Positions 7,258 through 10,486 of a stretch of 10,486 nt of DNA are shown in pieces. Position numbers and translations under genes: made by a program. Origin of the DNA: an uncultured Petrimonas sp. (GTDB lineage Bacteria; Bacteroidota; Bacteroidia; Bacteroidales; Dysgonomonadaceae); contig CAKTUP010000073.1 of the NCBI GenBank assembly GCA_934621705.1, positions 1 to 10,486 on the forward strand, written 5' to 3'. Below the pieces are notes generated by a model. That model was not told where the DNA came from. It worked only from the letters and a program-made list of their open reading frames with translations, and made no database searches. Numbering within the stretch: the stretch's first letter is position 1; the number at the start of each line of letters is the position of its first letter.

Positions 7258-8023
7258 ATTGCATTTCGGTTAAATACTTCCAATAGCGTTGGGGCATGTG
7301 TTGGCGTTGAAGTTTTAGGTTGATGCGTTCTTTTATCGTGACGCTTTTGAAATATTCTTTCCACATTTTCTGAAACAACGCCTCTTCTTCCGATAATTTT
7401 TCGTCACTTAGTTTTCCGAGTTTCAGTTCCGAAAGGTTTTTCTGTGAAAATGAAACTTCGGTAACGGAACGCGTATCGTAATACAATCCGATGTTGCGGT
7501 GGACATCGTAAATAATCCACGGCTGGGCGGCGTATCTGTCCTGAAAATGGGGTACAATGAGTGAAAGAATATTGAAACGCGGCGAAACGGGCGCGAAATA
7601 AATGCCGTCGGCTGTTTCCTGAAACCGGACGAATTGCCGGAGATGTTCGGCTTCCTTGGCTACTTTTTGCGCGATATCCTTGATGCGAAGCACATCGTCG
7701 TCGCCGAAATTCATTTCAATTCCTTGCGGATGGTCGATGTTTTTGCGGATATACCGGAAAAGCAGCATTTCCACTTCGGGCAATTCCGATAACCAAACGC
7801 TCAACATCATATTCCGCGCCACTTTCGAGAGTTTTTTCTCCAACGCTTTCCATACGCGAAGTGATTTTTCTTTTTCGGTATTTACGTGATACTGCTCGTC
7901 AACAAAAAGTGGTTTCGAATCGGAATCCGAGAGGATAAGATCGGGGAACTTCTTTTGCTCGTACGCGAAAAACAGGCAGGAGAGAAGGCCGTCGAAGGTT
8001 TTATCGTAGGTGAAAACTATCAC
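7256..8023 (-). CDS. DUF4130 / TIGR03915-type putative DNA-metabolism protein, partner of the radical SAM protein
   Basis: This 255-residue protein belongs to the family described as a probable DNA metabolism protein that is always paired with a radical SAM protein and in many species is fused to a uracil-DNA-glycosylase-like domain. Here it stands alone. Visible family features are the N-terminal MIVFTYDKTFDGLLSCLFFA, the RNMMLSVWLSELPEVEMLL region (70-88), the central REA-like segment VAKEAEHLRQFVRF, ADGIYFAPVSP, PHFQDR and QPWIIYDVHRN (about 121-177), and the C-terminal RINLKLQRQHMPQRYWKYL (233-251). No known catalytic motif is present. It begins with GTG (8021-8023), whose bases overlap the TGA stop of the upstream dinD-like gene, so translation is probably coupled. 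The biochemical role is unknown; DNA repair or modification is inferred from the family's fusions and partner. Confidence 0.88.
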   Translation of the reverse strand: MIVFTYDKTFDGLLSCLFFAYEQKKFPDLILSDSDSKPLFVDEQYHVNTEKEKSLRVWKALEKKLSKVARNMMLSVWLSELPEVEMLLFRYIRKNIDHPQGIEMNFGDDDVLRIKDIAQKVAKEAEHLRQFVRFQETADGIYFAPVSPRFNILSLIVPHFQDRYAAQPWIIYDVHRNIGLYYDTRSVTEVSFSQKNLSELKLGKLSDEKLSEEEALFQKMWKEYFKSVTIKERINLKLQRQHMPQRYWKYLTEMQ

Positions 8024-8859
8024 TTTTCTTCTTTCATTTTATCAATTTGTAAAACGCTTTTCGCATTCAACGGACTGACTACCTTTTTTCCTGTTTTTTG
8101 CTCCAATTCCAAGCGCGCATTTTTGGCGATACTTCCTCCTTGACGGGCAATATCAATATGGTCTTCAAATTCTTCAGGATTATTTGTTTCCGAAATTTCT
8201 TTGGTTGACAATTCGGCCAACATATTTAGGACAAGCTCTTTGTTTGTCATATTGTCGCGCAAATTTTCTTTCTTCAAACCTTTGAACCTTTTATATTCTT
8301 TGGCTGTTTTTCCCGCCCACGTTTGATAAATAATATCGGTAAGCGTAGCAAATTGAACACCTTCGCGCAATCCGTGCTTTTTCCACTCATCGGTTAAATC
8401 TTTGCGAATTTCGATGCTTTTCAACCGCTGATTAATCCAATTATCGGAATATCCGAGACGTTTATAATCCGCCATCGCCTGCTCGATAGACAATTCGGGG
8501 TCTTGCAATTGGTCTAAACGCTCTTTGGCAACTTGTGCCATCCACAATTTAAACGGTTCTGCTTTTGGCGATGGAATGGATTGAATAAGACGGAACATTT
8601 GTTCGGTTGAAGCCACATCGGTAAGACGCATTTTCCCATCGTGAGCACGTATTTTCAACTGACTACAATTTGTAGCCGTTTCATTTCCTTCCTTTTTCAG
8701 CCTAGTTTTCAATACACTCCAATACTTTCGGGGATTTGGACTGTCCGTCAATACTTCCACTACATCCACCACCGAAAAATACCACTCTTCCGTTTCATCA
8801 TCCCAAACGGTGCGGATTTTCTTTTCTTCGAATAATTTTATCGCGTTTTTCTGAACCAT
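8020..8859 (-). CDS. BRO-N / DinD-like protein inserted in the radical SAM-DUF4130 pair
   Basis: The 279-residue protein combines an N-terminal BRO-N domain (about 5-115: IKLFEEKKIRTVW, WYFSVVDVVEVL, then IPSPKAEPFKLWMAQVAKERL) with a C-terminal half resembling E. coli DinD. Shared marks are KGLKKENLRDNM (193-204), the ELVLNML segment, the HIDIAR segment (234-239), LELEQKTGKK and a PL.. tail. BRO-N domains occur in phage antirepressors and bind DNA; DinD is a DNA-damage-induced protein that opposes RecA filaments in E. coli. The start is the ATG at 8857-8859, 48 bp after the radical SAM gene; the stop overlaps the next gene by 4 bp. GC is lower than in both neighbours: I count 21/60 in 8161-8220 against 30/60 in 7561-7620 and 36/60 in 9481-9540. 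This points to acquisition. Whether it serves the repair pair or is an accessory passenger cannot be decided from sequence. Confidence 0.85.
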   Translation of the reverse strand: MVQKNAIKLFEEKKIRTVWDDETEEWYFSVVDVVEVLTDSPNPRKYWSVLKTRLKKEGNETATNCSQLKIRAHDGKMRLTDVASTEQMFRLIQSIPSPKAEPFKLWMAQVAKERLDQLQDPELSIEQAMADYKRLGYSDNWINQRLKSIEIRKDLTDEWKKHGLREGVQFATLTDIIYQTWAGKTAKEYKRFKGLKKENLRDNMTNKELVLNMLAELSTKEISETNNPEEFEDHIDIARQGGSIAKNARLELEQKTGKKVVSPLNAKSVLQIDKMKEEK

Positions 8860-8880
8860 AACGATTTTTTCTGCAAGTTA

Positions 8881-8888
8881 CAAAAATA
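8881..8888 (-). promoter_or_regulatory. Candidate -7 box for the dinD-like gene
   Basis: On the minus strand TATTTTTG at 8881-8888 fully matches TAnnTTTG and lies 21 bp upstream of the ATG. The best -33 candidate is a TTG at the far arm of the adjacent palindrome, only 16 nt away, which is short. So the gene may have its own start of transcription within the cluster, giving a short leader, but the evidence is one box. Confidence 0.4.
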
Positions 8889-8908
8889 ATTGGATTTGGA
8901 AATCCAAT
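8889..8908. repeat. GG-centred palindrome between radical SAM and dinD-like genes
   Basis: Perfect inverted repeat, arms ATTGGATTT and AAATCCAAT around GG. It touches the last base of the radical SAM stop codon on one side and the candidate -7 box of the dinD-like gene on the other, the position of a promoter-spacer operator. It also resembles the GG-centred palindrome before ctlX (both read TTGGAA at the core and are followed by CACCC), so it may instead belong to the same REP-like family. Confidence 0.75.
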
Positions 8909-10167
8909 CACCCCCAGTCGATGGCATACTGCAACAACTCCGCCGCTTGTTTTTTCTGTTTCTGCGAAACCTGACGGCGCACGTATTGCGGCGTAAGTTC
9001 ATTTACGGTGTTCATCGGAAGCTCGCGGCACACGATAAAATACTGCGCCCGTTTCATCACCACGCCCATTTTTTTCAGCTGAACGGAATTTAACCGCCCA
9101 TATCTTCGAGAAGCGATAATGAGTTTTGCCGATTTCACCCCGATGCCCGGCACGCGAAGAATCATTTCGTAAGGCGCGCTATTTACATCAATGGGAAAAA
9201 ACGACGGATTTCGCAATGCCCATCCCATTTTGGGATCGATGTCCAAATCGAGATCGGGATGCGTATCGTTCACAATTTCACTCGCTTTGAATTCATAAAA
9301 TCGCATCAGCCAATCGGCTTGATACAATCGGTTTTCGCGCACCAACGGCGGTTTGGCAATCATCGGCAAACGATTATCATCTTTATTGATGGGTATGTAT
9401 CCCGAATAGTACACGCGTTTGAACGATGGCCGCTTATACAACGCCGATGCCAGCGTAAGAATCTGCTTATCGGTGTCGGGCGTGGCGCCGATGATGACCT
9501 GCGTACTTTGCCCGGCGGGCACAAATTTGGGCGCTTTCTTAAACTTCTTCCGGTCTTCGGCGCTTTCCAACATTCCCTGCTGAATGGTACGCATCGGCGC
9601 GAAAACGCTTTCGTAATCTTTCTCCGGCGCAAGCAATTTTAGGTTTTGTTCCGATGGAATTTCGAGATTAACGCTCATTCTATCCACCAACGTGCCGAGC
9701 TTCGATATTAATTCGGGGCTTGCGCCCGGAATAGCTTTGGCGTGTATGTATCCGTTGAAGCGGTAAACCGTGCGCAAAAGCGTAATCACCCGAAGCATCT
9801 GCTCCATCGTGTAATCGGGGTTGCGCATCACGCCCGAACTCAGGAAAAGTCCCTCGATGTAGTTGCGCCGATAAAACTCAATAGTCAGCTTAGCCAGCTC
9901 TTCGGCGGTGAAAGCGGTGCGTTTCACGTCGTTGCTCCGGCGGTTGCTGCAGTAAGCACAATCGTAAATGCAATGGTTGGTGAGCAGGATTTTGAACAAC
10001 GAAACGCATCGCCCATCCGGCGTGAAACTGTGGCAAATGCCCCACCCCGCCGCCGAACCGATGCTGTCTTTCGTTCCGGCACGCGATGTTCCGCTCGATG
10101 CACACGATACGTCGTATTTGGCCGCATCGGCAAGAATTTTCAGTTTTTCGAGCGTTTTTTCGTTCAT
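8908..10167 (-). CDS. Radical SAM protein with helix-hairpin-helix, putative DNA modification/repair (TIGR03916-type)
   Basis: The 419-residue protein has the radical SAM cluster motif CIYDCAYC (Cys66, Cys70, Cys73), which binds a 4Fe-4S cluster and cleaves S-adenosylmethionine. Additional cysteines upstream (22, 45, 54) lie in the conserved SCASSG and CHSFTPDGRC segments typical of this family. After the radical SAM half (NYIEGLFLSSGV, HAKAIPGAS, MSVNLEIPSE, TQVIIGATPD) the C-terminal part contains a helix-hairpin-helix with VPGIGVKSA at 339-347, which suggests DNA binding. The family is described as putative DNA modification/repair and is paired with the DUF4130 protein found two genes downstream here. 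Substrate and reaction are unknown. The ATG at 10165-10167 follows GAGAGGGGTT, a purine-rich stretch supplied by the adjacent repeat that can serve as ribosome binding site. It is the first gene of the cluster. Confidence 0.92.
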   Translation of the reverse strand: MNEKTLEKLKILADAAKYDVSCASSGTSRAGTKDSIGSAAGWGICHSFTPDGRCVSLFKILLTNHCIYDCAYCSNRRSNDVKRTAFTAEELAKLTIEFYRRNYIEGLFLSSGVMRNPDYTMEQMLRVITLLRTVYRFNGYIHAKAIPGASPELISKLGTLVDRMSVNLEIPSEQNLKLLAPEKDYESVFAPMRTIQQGMLESAEDRKKFKKAPKFVPAGQSTQVIIGATPDTDKQILTLASALYKRPSFKRVYYSGYIPINKDDNRLPMIAKPPLVRENRLYQADWLMRFYEFKASEIVNDTHPDLDLDIDPKMGWALRNPSFFPIDVNSAPYEMILRVPGIGVKSAKLIIASRRYGRLNSVQLKKMGVVMKRAQYFIVCRELPMNTVNELTPQYVRRQVSQKQKKQAAELLQYAIDWG

Positions 10168-10168
10168 A

Positions 10169-10208
10169 ACCCCTCTCTAAATCTCTCCCCACAAGGGAGA
10201 GACTTTTT
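10169..10208. repeat. CTCTCCC/GGGAGAG hairpin repeat at the radical SAM start codon
   Basis: An 8-bp inverted repeat TCTCTCCC (10182-10189) and GGGAGAGA (10195-10202) with a 5-nt loop is preceded by a related CCCCTCTCT (10170-10178). From memory, CCCCTCTC...GGGAGAG units are common intergenic repeats in Bacteroidota genomes. It forms the end of the 5' leader of the radical SAM transcript; on the minus strand its GAGAGGGG sits next to the ATG as an apparent Shine-Dalgarno sequence, while the hairpin lies just upstream. Confidence 0.7.
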
Positions 10209-10221
10209 TATTTGATAAATA

Positions 10222-10249
10222 CAAAGGAAATAAATAGAAATTAATTCAA
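10222..10249 (-). promoter_or_regulatory. Possible promoter of the radical SAM cluster
   Basis: On the minus strand TTG (10247-10249) and TTCCTTTG (10222-10229) with a 17-nt spacer loosely match the -33/-7 pattern; the -7 box has T at the second base and the spacer is short. It is the best candidate upstream of the cluster and would give a leader of about 50 nt containing the whole hairpin repeat. Confidence 0.3.
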
Positions 10250-10304
10250 CGAATTTAAAATCATAAAAACGGTTGTCTTGTTGACAAGTTTTTAATTCAT
10301 TGAT

Positions 10305-10333
10305 TTTCAGATAAAATAAAAGATAATCTGAAA
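10305..10333. promoter_or_regulatory. Inverted repeat over the -33 region of the 10416 gene
   Basis: TTTCAGAT (10305-10312) and ATCTGAAA (10326-10333) form a perfect 8-bp inverted repeat whose half-site centres are 21 bp apart, two turns of DNA on one face. It ends 8 bp before the -7 box at 10342 and brackets the place where the -33 element would sit. This is a plausible regulator site, but the sequence is A/T-rich and chance is possible. Confidence 0.35.
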
Positions 10334-10341
10334 TATTTCCG

Positions 10342-10349
10342 TATTTTTG
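10342..10349 (+). promoter_or_regulatory. -7 box for the gene at 10416
   Basis: TATTTTTG fully matches TAnnTTTG. No convincing TTG/TTTG is found 19-21 nt upstream, so the promoter may be weak or activator-dependent. The predicted leader is roughly 60 nt and contains an 8-codon reading frame (MDVNKLFT, 10377-10403). Confidence 0.5.
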
Positions 10350-10415
10350 TAACCGAATTCTGTTTACCCGTGTCTTATGGATGTAAACAAATTATTCACT
10401 TAAAAAAACAAAATT

Positions 10416-10486
10416 ATGGACGGTATATTTGATGTATTAACAGTAGCTGTTGTATTCTTTTTTGTTTTTGGAATGCCCATCGTACT
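10416..10486 (+). CDS. N-terminal part of a small hydrophobic (membrane) protein
   Basis: An open frame starts at the ATG at 10416 after an A-rich leader and runs 23 codons to the window edge. Residues 1-6 are MDGIFD and the rest is almost all hydrophobic (V, A, F, I, L) with one G-M-P, so it begins with a membrane segment. This resembles the start of small Bacteroidota inner-membrane proteins of unknown function, but too little is present for a family call. It has a plausible promoter and is divergent from the radical SAM gene. Confidence 0.55.
   Translation, partial: MDGIFDVLTVAVVFFFVFGMPIV

Noticed and set aside
10273..10293. TTGTC/GACAA small hairpin followed by five T, as a terminator
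   Set aside because: The stem is only 5 bp and no plus-strand gene ends upstream of it; the region lies between divergent genes.
1..10486. CRISPR array, tRNA, rRNA or insertion sequence
   Set aside because: I saw no regularly spaced direct repeats, no tRNA-like cloverleaf ending in CCA context, and no transposase or integrase coding sequence.

Overview
The window looks like chromosomal DNA of a Bacteroidota member, most likely order Bacteroidales. The placement rests on PorX (the response regulator/PglZ protein tied to type IX secretion), promoter -7 boxes of the TAnnTTTG type, few strong Shine-Dalgarno sequences, and the protein relatedness I recognise. A family such as Dysgonomonadaceae is only a guess. 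No rRNA, tRNA, CRISPR array, transposase or intact insertion sequence is visible.

Layout. Positions 1-3593 (minus strand) hold porX, tsaE and a secreted tetratricopeptide-repeat (TPR) protein that runs off the left edge; all three probably share one transcript from a good promoter at 3630-3660. A divergent intergenic region then leads to plus-strand genes: a DUF1080 lipoprotein (3795-4433), ornithine aminotransferase rocD (4484-5713), a citrullinase-like guanidino-group hydrolase ctlX (5784-6686) and the mechanosensitive channel mscL (6782-7198), closed by a strong terminator at 7221-7257. ctlX and rocD together fit citrulline -> ornithine -> glutamate semialdehyde.

Positions 7256-10167 (minus strand) hold a candidate DNA-repair cluster: a radical SAM protein with a helix-hairpin-helix, a BRO-N/DinD-like protein, and a DUF4130 protein. 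The radical SAM and DUF4130 families are known as an obligate gene pair of unproven DNA-repair function. Here a DinD-like gene of visibly lower GC content sits between them, overlaps the DUF4130 start by 4 bp, and has its own candidate promoter with a palindrome in it. This three-gene arrangement is the best candidate for something undescribed. A divergent gene for a small hydrophobic protein begins at 10416 and leaves the window.

Small palindromes recur between genes: a GACGCGA-type hairpin between porX and tsaE, two GG/CC-centred palindromes with mutually complementary cores between rocD and ctlX, a third GG-centred palindrome before the dinD-like gene, and a CTCTCCC/GGGAGAG hairpin repeat directly in front of the radical SAM start codon. 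They look like REP-type elements that have settled in leaders and operon gaps.
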